64,000 nucleotides of DNA from Chlamydiota bacterium (lineage in GTDB: Bacteria > Chlamydiota > Chlamydiia > Chlamydiales > RGXB01): positions 1-64,000 of the forward strand of contig VGMF01000002.1 in the NCBI GenBank assembly GCA_016866475.1, given 5' to 3'. Made by a program: the position numbers and the translations under genes. Shown piece after piece: positions 1 to 8,140 of the stretch (positions within the stretch are counted from its first letter, which is position 1; every line of letters begins with the position of its first letter). The notes beneath the pieces were generated by a model that saw nothing but the letters and a program-made list of their open reading frames with translations, did no database searches and was not told where the DNA came from.

Positions 1-104
1 GATAAGCCTTTGTGAGTAAGCTCCAAAGGGCACTTGAGAAAAAAGGCTCAAATCATGTTTCTCTGGTTCCATAAAAAAATTCTCTCTCAATAGAATTTTT
101 TTTG

Positions 105-141
105 CTAGAAAAAAGGACCTCTTTTTCGGGAGGCCCTTTTT
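105..141 (-). terminator. Rho-independent terminator of the MOMP-like gene at 181
   Basis: Read on the minus strand, an arm AAGGGCCTC (138-130) pairs with GAGGTCCTT (121-113) with one G-U pair, and a T-run follows. It sits about 40 bases past the stop of the minus-strand gene. The remaining bases 1-104 show no coding signal I can support. Confidence 0.65.
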
Positions 142-180
142 AAGACTATGCTCTCGATAAAAGAGCAGTACGGGGTTATT

Positions 181-1260
181 TTAGAACTCTAACGATGCAC
201 CTAAGGTAAGCCCTTGTAAGGTTAGATTCCCAAAAGAATAGCCTGGATTATAAAAACGGTTATATCCAATCCAGTTCTGCAATTCCCAAAGAGCATGGAG
301 CTCAATATTGTATCGATCATTTGTCTCTGAACCAAACATTTTATTCCAACCAAAACCCATTTGAAACTCTACGATAGGGGTAGATCTGTATAAGTAATCT
401 TGTGAGCGGGTTGTAACCACACTATTGATTGAGTTCGTGGCGTCGACCTTCGTTTCCCCGAAAATGCCACTTAAAGCAGCCTCTGCACACAATTTAAATT
501 CTTTGAAATACGTCGAACTTACAAATGGGGTCCAATCCATATTAAAGCCTGCGCGCACACCTCCAGCACCTACGCTAAAAGTTTGTACTGATAAGAACGG
601 TCGTCCAGGCCTTACACTAAACTCTAAAATTGAGGATAAAGTATTTTTATTGTAAACACCTACAATACCGAAATAGGGCCGAAAGTTGAGTGTATCATCC
701 ACCAGAATACAGCTCCTGCCCGCATCAATATTGATGAGATTGAAAACTAGCCGTGTCGATGTTGCCCAACTATCTAACAAAGAATCCTCAGTACGGGTTC
801 CGTCCAATAAATTACTAATAGCTATAGTAGTTCCACCCCCTTGACCGGTTGTAGTTTTCGTTGTTCTTTGGAGCCAAGTGTACTTTGCTTTGATATCCAT
901 ATTTTGATTCTCTTTAAGCAAAACAGAACCGTAGACTTTAAACCCATTTAAAAGAGGAAATATCGGCTGATTAAAAGATCCGGGTCCCTTATAGGAATTT
1001 CCACTAACCTCGACGTTAGAAACCGCAGTTGGATATCCTTCTACAACATACAGCCAAAGGATGTAATCTCCCCCCATACTGTAACCAAAACTATCATCGC
1101 TTAATAGAGGGCCTCCAAAATATAATCCTTTAATATTTGGAGGGTTTGCCCCCTGTTTTTCTGCAGCTTCGCAAATAGATTGGAACATAGAAACTCCAAA
1201 CAAAATCACCCAGTAAAATCTATGCATACAAAACCTCATAGAAGAAGTATAAAAATTCAT
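181..1260 (-). CDS. Divergent MOMP-like outer-membrane beta-barrel protein
   Basis: Likely a secreted outer-membrane porin of the chlamydial MOMP-like family. The first 33 residues contain a signal-peptide-like hydrophobic stretch (about 14-27) ending near CEAA. The body is rich in alternating polar and aromatic residues, and the protein ends LTLGASLEF; a terminal Phe is typical of BAM-assembled barrels. The end resembles the terminal GIQGLVLQGxLDF of the eight paralogues at 11.6-25.8 kb, but the paralogue signatures CxxLC, NYQKxxWWGVGP and ENGAG are missing. It is therefore a distant member or a different barrel family. Residue 8 (MRFCMHRFYW) is an alternative start. It stands alone, divergent from thrS, with its own terminator. 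Confidence 0.7.
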   Translation of the reverse strand: MNFYTSSMRFCMHRFYWVILFGVSMFQSICEAAEKQGANPPNIKGLYFGGPLLSDDSFGYSMGGDYILWLYVVEGYPTAVSNVEVSGNSYKGPGSFNQPIFPLLNGFKVYGSVLLKENQNMDIKAKYTWLQRTTKTTTGQGGGTTIAISNLLDGTRTEDSLLDSWATSTRLVFNLINIDAGRSCILVDDTLNFRPYFGIVGVYNKNTLSSILEFSVRPGRPFLSVQTFSVGAGGVRAGFNMDWTPFVSSTYFKEFKLCAEAALSGIFGETKVDATNSINSVVTTRSQDYLYRSTPIVEFQMGFGWNKMFGSETNDRYNIELHALWELQNWIGYNRFYNPGYSFGNLTLQGLTLGASLEF

Positions 1261-1404
1261 TTATATAAAAAAATAAAAAAAAAATTCAATTTTTTTTGGT
1301 TTTAAGACGATGGAAATTTTTCCCATGGGCGCGCAATTGTAGTCATTTAAGAAAAGTTATGGTAAACTGCTTGGATACATACCGTATAAAGAAAAGAGTG
1401 GATT

Positions 1405-3321
1405 ATGCGTATCATACATAAAGGAGCAGAAAAGACCCTTATCGAGATTGCCAGAGACCATCACCAAACGGCAGCTGACCAGGCGATCACCGCATCACTC
1501 AACGGAACGCAAACAGACCTTTTCCATACGGCACGTGAAGGGGATGTGATAGAATTTTTTGATTTTTCCACCCCCCTAGGGAAAGAAACTTTTTGGCACT
1601 CCTCAGCTCACGTTTTAGCCCAGGCCATACTACGCCTTTACCCTGATGCAAAACCGACTATCGGGCCTGCTATCGAGCAGGGTTTCTATTACGATTTTTA
1701 CAACCTCTCCATTTCTGAACACGATTTCAAAAAGATCGAGGAGATGGTCCAAGAGGTAGTTAATGAAAATTTTAAACCCGAAAGAATGGTGTTTAAAAAT
1801 AAAAAAGAGGCGTTAGAGGCTTTCAAAGACAACTCTTTCAAATGCGATCTAATCCAAAATTTTGAAGAGGGATCTCCTATTACAGCCTACCGCCAGGGGG
1901 AGTTTTTCGACCTTTGCCGCGGTCCACACCTTTTCAATATTGGGAAAGTGCGCGCGATGAAACTCACAAAAGTTTCGGGCGCCTATTGGAAGGGGGATGC
2001 GAATAATCCAGTTTTAACACGCGTGTACGGCATCTCTTTTCCAGATAAAAAACAGCTTAAAGCCTACTTGGATCATATCGAAGAGGCGAAAAAAAGGGAT
2101 CATAGAAAGCTTGGAGCAGAGCTCGATCTCTACTCTTTTCATGAATTTGGCCCCGGGATGCCCTTTTTCCACCCCAGAGGGATGTTGATGCTGAACAAAC
2201 TGATCGGCTACTGGAGAGACCTGCAATACAAGGCAGGTTATATTGAGATCAAAACACCGATTCTTTTGAACCAAGGGTTATGGGAACAATCGGGTCACTG
2301 GGCTAACTACAGAGAAAATATGTACACCACAGAAGTGGAAAAGGCAACATTTGCTGTGAAGCCGATGAACTGCCCAGGTTGTATGCTTTACTATGGCTGT
2401 AAACAGCATAGCTATAGAGAATTTCCCTTGCGAGTAATGGAATTCGGACAGGTGCATCGCCACGAATTTTCAGGGGCTCTCTCTGGTCTGTTCCGCGTCC
2501 GCTCTTTTGTTCAAGATGACGCTCATATTTTCATGCGTGAAGACCAGATTGAGTCCGAAATTTTAAACGTTTTAAAACTCGTTGAAATCCTTTATTCCAC
2601 TTTCGGGTTAAAATACTCTCTGGAACTCTCCACAAGGCCCGAAAAGAGCATCGGTACCGATGCCATGTGGGAAGTGGCTACAGAGGGGCTAAGAAAGGCT
2701 TTGTTGGCCTCCGGCCACGCTTTCAAAATCAACGAAGGGGACGGCGCTTTCTATGGTCCAAAAATCGATTTCAAGATCCTGGACGCGCTTGATCGCAAGT
2801 GGCAATGTGGCACCATCCAGCTTGACATGTTCTTACCGGAACGTTTTCACCTAAAATATACCGATTCTGACGGCCAAGAGAAAGTTCCGGTGATGATCCA
2901 TAGAGCGATTTTGGGATCCATCGAGCGCTTCTTGGGGATCATGGTGGAACATTTTGCAGGAAAATTCCCCCTCTGGATCAGCCCAAGACAACTTGTGATC
3001 ATTCCGGTGACCGACCGTCATGTAGCCTATGGAGAAAGCATCAAAGAGGTATTTGAAACGCAAGGTTTCTTTGTAGATATAGATGCAACAAATGAGTCTG
3101 TGAGCAAAAAAATCCGCAATGCACAATTGCTCCAGTACAACTACATGCTCATTTTGGGAGATAAGGAAACAGAAGAGGAGACGATCTCTATCAGAGCCCG
3201 TTCTAACGAAATGTTGAATGATTTAAAGTTGCAAACGGTTGTAGATAGCCTCAAAGAAGAGGTTGCCATAAAATCCCTAAAAACCTTATTACCTTTTGGT
3301 GAGGTTTCAACATGCAAATAA
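1405..3321 (+). CDS. thrS: Threonyl-tRNA synthetase
   Basis: Charges tRNA-Thr with threonine in the cytosol. At 638 residues it has the full bacterial architecture: an N-terminal TGS-like domain (about 1-60), the second additional editing domain starting with HSSAH (about 65-69), a class II catalytic core with the zinc-cysteine motif MNCPGC (321-326) and motif 2 around FGQVHRHEFSG (about 350), then a C-terminal anticodon-binding domain starting near SPRQLVIIPV. Start is the ATG after GAGTGG. It overlaps the next gene, parA, by 10 bases, the same thrS-parA order as in Chlamydia, so the genes are probably cotranscribed. Confidence 0.97.
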   Translation: MRIIHKGAEKTLIEIARDHHQTAADQAITASLNGTQTDLFHTAREGDVIEFFDFSTPLGKETFWHSSAHVLAQAILRLYPDAKPTIGPAIEQGFYYDFYNLSISEHDFKKIEEMVQEVVNENFKPERMVFKNKKEALEAFKDNSFKCDLIQNFEEGSPITAYRQGEFFDLCRGPHLFNIGKVRAMKLTKVSGAYWKGDANNPVLTRVYGISFPDKKQLKAYLDHIEEAKKRDHRKLGAELDLYSFHEFGPGMPFFHPRGMLMLNKLIGYWRDLQYKAGYIEIKTPILLNQGLWEQSGHWANYRENMYTTEVEKATFAVKPMNCPGCMLYYGCKQHSYREFPLRVMEFGQVHRHEFSGALSGLFRVRSFVQDDAHIFMREDQIESEILNVLKLVEILYSTFGLKYSLELSTRPEKSIGTDAMWEVATEGLRKALLASGHAFKINEGDGAFYGPKIDFKILDALDRKWQCGTIQLDMFLPERFHLKYTDSDGQEKVPVMIHRAILGSIERFLGIMVEHFAGKFPLWISPRQLVIIPVTDRHVAYGESIKEVFETQGFFVDIDATNESVSKKIRNAQLLQYNYMLILGDKETEEETISIRARSNEMLNDLKLQTVVDSLKEEVAIKSLKTLLPFGEVSTCK

Positions 3322-4124
3322 TTACTGTAGCCAGCTTTAAAGGGGGAACCGCGAAGACCTCCGTATCTTTGAATCTTGGCGCCGTCTTAGCAAAAATCCA
3401 TAAGAAGAGAGTTCTTCTCATAGATTTCGATGCGCAAAGCAACTTGACCACAGGTCTCGGTTTTGACCCCGATGCCTACGATTCTATGGCCCCCGTTTTA
3501 CAAGGGTCCAAACATCTCGATGAGGTGATCCTGGAAACCGAAACAAAAAATCTTCACCTTATCCCGGCAGACACCTGGCTAGAACGCATCGAAGTGACTG
3601 AGCAACTTGCTCAGGATCGCTACTCTCACGAGAGGCTCAAAGGGATTTTAAATAAAGCTGATTACGACTTCATTATCATCGACACCCCCCCATCCCTTTG
3701 CTGGTTGACCGAATCTGCAATGATCGCATCCAACAAGTGTTTGATCTGTGCAACGCCAGAGTTTTACAGCGTGAAAGGTCTATACAGGCTAGGGATCTTT
3801 ATCAACCAAATCAGCAAGAGACACCCAGTAGAAGTTTTAGGGGTCCTGCTCTCTTTTTGGAATGAAAGAGGCAAGAGCAACCAGGCCTTTACAAATGTTA
3901 TCGAAGAGACATTCCCGCAAAAAATCTTGAAATCGAAAATCCGTCGCGATAAGGTCGTAGCAGATGCTTCGATTCGTGGCAGGCCAATTGTAGAGATCTC
4001 CCGCACTTCGCGCGCTTTAGATGATTTTAAAAAGTTGGCTCGGGAGGTTCTGAGGGGATGTAAAACAGATTTACATCTCAAAGAGGTAGAAGAGGAAGCG
4101 GACGTGGTCCTAGAGGAAGTCTAA
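3312..4124 (+). CDS. parA: ParA/MinD-family partition ATPase
   Basis: A 270-residue ParA-type ATPase that probably acts in chromosome or plasmid partition. Residues 10-17 carry the deviant Walker A motif KGGTAKTS; the Walker A' region LLIDFDAQSN follows near residue 36 and the Walker B-like IIIDTPPS near residue 118. The gene overlaps thrS by 10 bases and the pGP6-D-like gene by 1 base (TAATG), so translation is probably coupled. In Chlamydia the same trio is chromosomal and resembles the plasmid genes pgp5-pgp6. No parB or parS candidate is visible next to it. Confidence 0.92.
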   Translation: MQIITVASFKGGTAKTSVSLNLGAVLAKIHKKRVLLIDFDAQSNLTTGLGFDPDAYDSMAPVLQGSKHLDEVILETETKNLHLIPADTWLERIEVTEQLAQDRYSHERLKGILNKADYDFIIIDTPPSLCWLTESAMIASNKCLICATPEFYSVKGLYRLGIFINQISKRHPVEVLGVLLSFWNERGKSNQAFTNVIEETFPQKILKSKIRRDKVVADASIRGRPIVEISRTSRALDDFKKLAREVLRGCKTDLHLKEVEEEADVVLEEV

Positions 4125-4861
4125 TGGATGATGTGAACGCCATCTTAAAAGAGCGCTTAAAGAAAAACGAAAGCCTCTCAAAAAAAATGGATTCGTTAGC
4201 AGAACGATCCAATAAAGGTCAACTTTCGAGCTTTGCCGGTGTTTTTAAGGTGATTCCTCTTCAAGACCAAGAGGTTGCCGAAATACGCAACCTTATCGAA
4301 TTCTACAGAGGAAATGTTCAAACCACCTCGGGCGATCTGGAGGAGCTTCTATCCATCACTTCAGAGGTGAAGGCAATCAATTCACAGGCAATCATTTTGC
4401 ATGGGGAAAGGATTAAAAAGGCTCAAGAAGTTTTAAAAAATTACAGAGAAGGGGCGTTTTCTCAGTGGTTGCTTTATGCCTACGGCAATCGCCAAACCCC
4501 CTATAACTTTCTTCAGTACTTTGAGTTCTATAAGTCTCTTCCACCTGTTTTAAGAGAACGGCTCACAGATCTTCCAAGGCAGGCAATCTACACCCTTGCA
4601 ACACGCCAAGGCGATTTAAAAACCAAAGAAGAGCTTATCCGCAACTACCAAGGTGAGTCGAAGGAAATCTTTCTTGAAAAAATACGTAACGCGTTTCCAC
4701 TCTCTTTAGAGGATAGGCGTCGCTCGACAGTTGCCGACCAAATCGCCCTTTCTTTGGAAAGGCTCGTTGAAAAGGCCTCTTCAACCCCTCTTAAGTTTTC
4801 TCAAATTGAAAAAAAGAGGCTGCAGACCCTTCTTTATGATTTAAATAAGATATTGCAATAA
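4124..4861 (+). CDS. Chlamydial pGP6-D-like protein
   Basis: A 245-residue, charged, mainly helical protein that I assign to the chlamydial plasmid pGP6-D / CT583 family from its position directly after parA and from its overall pattern: an N-terminal coiled-coil-like segment, a central stretch GAFSQWLLYAYGNRQTPYNF and a helical C-terminus. The central stretch resembles the SpoVNC/ParB-adjacent fold 'gain of tyrosine near RQTPYNFL' seen in pGP6 proteins. The molecular role is not established; a partner of ParA in DNA segregation or plasmid-type regulation is plausible. Its start codon overlaps the parA stop by one base. Confidence 0.75.
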   Translation: MDDVNAILKERLKKNESLSKKMDSLAERSNKGQLSSFAGVFKVIPLQDQEVAEIRNLIEFYRGNVQTTSGDLEELLSITSEVKAINSQAIILHGERIKKAQEVLKNYREGAFSQWLLYAYGNRQTPYNFLQYFEFYKSLPPVLRERLTDLPRQAIYTLATRQGDLKTKEELIRNYQGESKEIFLEKIRNAFPLSLEDRRRSTVADQIALSLERLVEKASSTPLKFSQIEKKRLQTLLYDLNKILQ

Positions 4862-4888
4862 ACCTCTTTTTTTCCTATCTCAAGGGGT

Positions 4889-5413
4889 ATGGTACCCTTA
4901 AAAGTAATTCCCCTCTCTTCATCATCCCGTTTGTTTACAGAGGAGGAGATCTCTTGTTTTGAAACGCATCTAGATAGCCTCCGGATCCCTTTTACACCTA
5001 TCATCCAAAATTGCGGACTTGCTTTGGCAGACGCGCTGTTAGATATTTTGAAGAATCAGAGACTAAGTGTAGCGTTGATGACACCGGCTCTAAGGATAGT
5101 AACAGCCCCTGAAAAATTTTTATCTCTTAAGTGTGATTTGGCTTGCTTTACAAACCATAAAGTTTCTGCAGGGACTATAAACTTCGTCGATAACGAGTTT
5201 CTGCTGCTACATCCTAAAAGAAAAACAATCCTTTTTATCGAGGAGTGGAAAGAGAGGCTACAAAAAGACAAATCGCTAGACCTTTTCCTGGTTTTATCCA
5301 ATTTTATTAAGGTCAGGGCCCTCTCCATGGAAATATTTTCAATAAGCAACCACTTAAAAAAAGAGGCCGTCAATGACAGCCCTTTCTTTTTACGTTGGTT
5401 GATGCGTATCTAG
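4889..5413 (+). CDS. Hypothetical protein downstream of the pGP6-like gene
   Basis: I do not recognise this 174-residue protein. It follows the pGP6-like gene by 27 bases on the same strand, so it is probably the last gene of the thrS operon. No signal peptide or membrane segment is visible. It is rich in Leu, Ile and Ser with alternating hydrophobic segments, consistent with a small alpha/beta cytosolic protein. It does not look like CT584, which occupies the equivalent place in Chlamydia. It ends one base before the convergent gene at 5415. Confidence 0.6.
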   Translation: MVPLKVIPLSSSSRLFTEEEISCFETHLDSLRIPFTPIIQNCGLALADALLDILKNQRLSVALMTPALRIVTAPEKFLSLKCDLACFTNHKVSAGTINFVDNEFLLLHPKRKTILFIEEWKERLQKDKSLDLFLVLSNFIKVRALSMEIFSISNHLKKEAVNDSPFFLRWLMRI

Positions 5414-5414
5414 A

Positions 5415-5774
5415 TTACTCTTCCTCGCTCTCCAACTCAAGAGCCAACTTCCAGCTTTTCGCCTCTTCAAGATAATTTTTCATGAAACGGCGAAATAGGG
5501 TATAGCGATTTGTTTTTTGGAACTCTTTGATGTACAATAATTCCTTTTTTTCTTTTTCGTTGTAGCGTATGCAAGGGTTTTTTTGTAAACCGATATTCGC
5601 TAAAACATGCATTTCCTCAGCTACCTGCGGATCCTGACTTATCGAGGACTGTACTTTCCAAACATCATTTTTTGTGTCTAGGCTAAATAAGACCTCGCAC
5701 TCGCCCCATTGGACATTGATAGCTTTTTTACGGGACAGCTCTTCGGATAGATAAACAAAATTTTGATAGCTCAT
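5415..5774 (-). CDS. Small acidic protein, possible chaperone-like
   Basis: A 119-residue protein ending in a run of glutamates (ELESEEE). It has no signal peptide. An N-terminal helix-like segment and a strand-rich middle (VQWGECEVLFSLD, WKVQSSIS) recall small secretion-chaperone folds, but no diagnostic motif is present. It starts four bases inside the end of the Rsm22-like gene and is probably in one transcription unit with it and ung. The function is unknown. Confidence 0.6.
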   Translation of the reverse strand: MSYQNFVYLSEELSRKKAINVQWGECEVLFSLDTKNDVWKVQSSISQDPQVAEEMHVLANIGLQKNPCIRYNEKEKKELLYIKEFQKTNRYTLFRRFMKNYLEEAKSWKLALELESEEE

Positions 5775-6679
5775 AACAGGTCGTTTTTGAAATGATCAAC
5801 GCTTGATAGTATACCCGAATCCAGCATTTCGCCCCACCCCTTTTTCTTCATAGATTTAAAGAGCTCTTTATTGTTGGCTTTACATTCTAAAATTTTCTGT
5901 CCATTTGGTGTGCACAAGTTAAAAAGGGCCCGGTACTTCTCAATTTTAGGGGTGTCCAGAATGGTAAATAATTTCTTTTTTGGCGGCTCCTTTGAGACAA
6001 TCACATAACAATATTTTTCATCCTCATAACCTAGAGTGCCCCCTTTGATCTGCCGGTGCATTTTTGATCGTTCCAGCCGGACCGAAAAATGGCACCAGCC
6101 GGCCCCTTTTTTTGGGCATTGGGCGGTATGAAAACAGGGTGCGTTTATGTGGAGCCCCTTTTCGATAAAAAAATCTCTTGCCCGCATCAATGTCTCATAA
6201 CCATGTGGGGTTCCGGGCTCGACAATAACAATTGTTTTTTCCATCGCATCGATCGCTTTTTGGATTGCATCTAACTGCTCTTGGGCCAAAAGCTCCCCTA
6301 ACGAGTAGGAAAAAAGTACTAGATCGGCTTTTGGGTAAATAAAATCTTCGAGAAAGTCTCTTATTACCCATGTTACGTCTGGGTACTCTCTTTGAAAACC
6401 CTGTTCTTTTTCGATATAAACGATTTTTTCAAAAAAAAGATCTTTGAGTACGGGGTATGAGGATCCAGGGCCGCTGCCGAGCTCTAATGCAGTTTTATGT
6501 CTGTTTGGTTCGAGGTGAGCCAAAACTTTTCTCAAAGCGGCTTGCGTTGCTGGTGTTCGATAGAAAAAATAGGCATCCAACTCTTCTTTCGTCTGAAAAC
6601 CCTCTTTTGCATTCAATTCCCGATATCTTTTTTGAATCGCAAGAGCGTGTTCTTTTAAAGTTTTCTTCCCTCTTCCCAT
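5771..6679 (-). CDS. Rsm22-family SAM-dependent methyltransferase-like protein
   Basis: Rsm22-type proteins are SAM-binding, metal-cluster-binding factors associated with the small ribosomal subunit. The SAM motif ALELGSGPGSSYP is followed by the family sequences VIVEPGTPHGY and a cysteine cluster CFHTAQCPKKGAGWC that probably holds an iron-sulfur cluster. I place the start at 6679 (MGRGKKTLKE), five bases after the ung stop; the open frame extends upstream to 6889, but that part lies wholly inside ung. Length is then 302 residues. It overlaps the following small gene by four bases. Confidence 0.82.
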   Translation of the reverse strand: MGRGKKTLKEHALAIQKRYRELNAKEGFQTKEELDAYFFYRTPATQAALRKVLAHLEPNRHKTALELGSGPGSSYPVLKDLFFEKIVYIEKEQGFQREYPDVTWVIRDFLEDFIYPKADLVLFSYSLGELLAQEQLDAIQKAIDAMEKTIVIVEPGTPHGYETLMRARDFFIEKGLHINAPCFHTAQCPKKGAGWCHFSVRLERSKMHRQIKGGTLGYEDEKYCYVIVSKEPPKKKLFTILDTPKIEKYRALFNLCTPNGQKILECKANNKELFKSMKKKGWGEMLDSGILSSVDHFKNDLL

Positions 6680-6684
6680 CTTTT

Positions 6685-7350
6685 TTAAGCTCCCACAGAT
6701 CCCCAAACGATTGGATCCAACTTTTCTTGTTTTAAAAAAGCGTTGATTTTTGAAAATGGTTTTGAGCCAAAAAAACCTCGGTGTGCGGATAACGGGGAGG
6801 GATGGGTAGCACACAAAAGAATCTGCTTTGAAGAAAGAGACTTTTGGAGCGGCAGAAAAAAATTTTGCGCCTCTTTCCCCCAAAGGCAAATTGCCAGTGG
6901 TCTATTTGTTGAAAGCAGCTCCTTAAGATACACTAAAATGATTTTCTGCCAACCCAGATCCTTATGGGAAAGAGGCTTCCCCTCCTCCACACTCAAAATT
7001 GTATTGAGCAACAGTACCCCTTGAATTGCCCAGGAGCTTAGGTCCCCTCTGTGGGGAAATGCAAGGCCCAAATCCTCGCAGAGCTCTTTATAGATATTTT
7101 TCAAAGAGGGTGGGATGGGGCAGTCTTTAGATACGCTGAAAGCTAGTCCGTTTGCCTGGCCCTCCCCATGGTAGGGATCTTGACCCAGAATCACCACCTT
7201 GACCCTTTCTATAGGGGTCAATAAGAATGCTTTAAACCTCTCGTCTGGTGCCGGGCAAATCTTTTTCCCTGCTGATTCCAAAAGGGCAATACGACCGTTG
7301 AGGTCGCAAACTAATTCCTTTAAGGGGCCTTTTTTAAAGATAGTTTCCAT
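6685..7350 (-). CDS. ung: Uracil-DNA glycosylase
   Basis: Removes uracil from DNA in base-excision repair. The family 1 signatures are all present in 221 residues: GQDPYHG at 56-62 with the catalytic Asp58, LLLNTILSVEEGKPLSHKDLGW in the middle, and HPSPLSAHRGFFG (about 180-192) with the catalytic His. It is the first gene of a three-gene minus-strand unit with the Rsm22-like gene and the small acidic protein. Confidence 0.96.
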   Translation of the reverse strand: METIFKKGPLKELVCDLNGRIALLESAGKKICPAPDERFKAFLLTPIERVKVVILGQDPYHGEGQANGLAFSVSKDCPIPPSLKNIYKELCEDLGLAFPHRGDLSSWAIQGVLLLNTILSVEEGKPLSHKDLGWQKIILVYLKELLSTNRPLAICLWGKEAQNFFLPLQKSLSSKQILLCATHPSPLSAHRGFFGSKPFSKINAFLKQEKLDPIVWGSVGA

Positions 7351-7461
7351 CGAAGACTCCCTCTCTTTGTTAATTTTCCGAAGGTTAGAGTTTAAATAAA
7401 ATGTCGATTTAAATCATGAAGATTGGTATTCTCTTCTAAAGTTTTTAACAAAAAAGAGCTT

Positions 7462-7716
7462 ATGAAAGACCTTGTGGAGAACAATCTGGTCCGTTTTAAA
7501 AACGTTACCAAAAAACCCGAGACAATCGTAGCCAACTTTCGCGTTAAAGGGATCCGCAAAGGTGTCTCTTTTAGCGCTTCCATATCCGTAGACATCGCCG
7601 CAGCTGAGCTCGACGCTCAGGAGCCTCTTGAAAAAATTATTGAAGAGTGTGCCCGCATCGGTGTCAGAGAATTTAAAGATGCCGAATTCCAATTCGAAGG
7701 AATTGAAAGAATTTAA
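7462..7716 (+). CDS. Small hypothetical protein
   Basis: I do not recognise this protein of 84 residues. I start at the ATG at 7462 (MKDLVENNLV), after AAAAAAGAGC; an upstream TTG at 7423 would add 13 residues of poor quality. The sequence is mixed charged/hydrophobic with a strand-helix pattern (IVANFRVKGI, VSFSASISVDIAAAEL, PLEKIIEECARIG). It ends six bases before tRNA-Pro, so the two may share a transcript. An antisense open frame over the same bases lacks supporting features. Confidence 0.55.
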   Translation: MKDLVENNLVRFKNVTKKPETIVANFRVKGIRKGVSFSASISVDIAAAELDAQEPLEKIIEECARIGVREFKDAEFQFEGIERI

Positions 7717-7722
7717 TTTTAT

Positions 7723-7797
7723 CTGGGTGTAGCGCAGCTTGGTCAGCGCGTTTGACTGGGGGTCAAAAGGTCGGAGGTTCGAATCCTCTCATCCAGA
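7723..7797 (+). tRNA. tRNA-Pro (anticodon GGG)
   Basis: The cloverleaf folds by hand. Acceptor CTGGGTG (7723-7729) pairs with CATCCAG (7790-7796). The anticodon stem TTTGA/TCAAA encloses the loop CTGGGGG, giving anticodon GGG with G37, as expected for proline tRNA. The T arm GGAGG-TTCGAAT-CCTCT is canonical. CCA is not encoded. Confidence 0.95.
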
Positions 7798-8140
7798 TAT
7801 TTTCCTTTAAAAAGTTTCCCCTTCCCTCTATATATAGTTCTTTTCCTGAAAAATTCATCAAGCCCATCTAAACTTTTCCTTTTATTGCTGTTAAATCTTT
7901 CGCATTTTATATAGCTGTGGAAAAAACTGTTCAAACTATGTTCGCAGACTGTTTCTCCTCTGATTAAAGAGCCCTACCTGTTTATAAACCACCTGTTTGT
8001 GCACACTACTTGAACAGATTATCGACATGTTTTAACACCCTTTTTTAAGAGAGATCAAATCCTTAATTATAGACATTTCCACAGCCCCTAAAGAAGAGAA
8101 TATATATGTATAAATATACTCCTCTGTTATATTCCGATCC
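7798..8140. other. Non-coding stretch with DnaA-box-like 9-mers (candidate oriC)
   Basis: This 343-base stretch has no supportable gene. It holds several DnaA-box-like 9-mers: TGTGGAAAA at 7916-7924 (reverse complement TTTTCCACA, which fits TTWTNCACA), TTGTGCACA at 7997-8005, TTATCGACA at 8019-8027 (one mismatch to TTATCCACA), and weaker TTATAGACA at 8067-8075 and ATTTCCACA at 8075-8083. An inverted pair CTGTTCAA (7927-7934) / TTGAACAG (8010-8017) lies between them. A very AT-rich run at 8098-8122 could be an unwinding element. From memory, the Chlamydia origin lies near the ispA/glmU-like/hemB region, and the glmU-like gene and ispA follow directly here. Assignment as oriC is inference. Confidence 0.4.

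Noticed and set aside
425-655. Plus-strand open frame inside the MOMP-like gene at 181
   Set aside because: It is a shadow frame of the minus-strand coding sequence with no independent features.
6680-6889. Upstream extension of the Rsm22-like gene
   Set aside because: It lies entirely within ung on the same strand in another frame, has no family similarity, and a good start sits five bases after the ung stop.
7743-7934. Minus-strand open frame across tRNA-Pro
   Set aside because: It reads the tRNA antisense and the DnaA-box region; no start signal or protein character.
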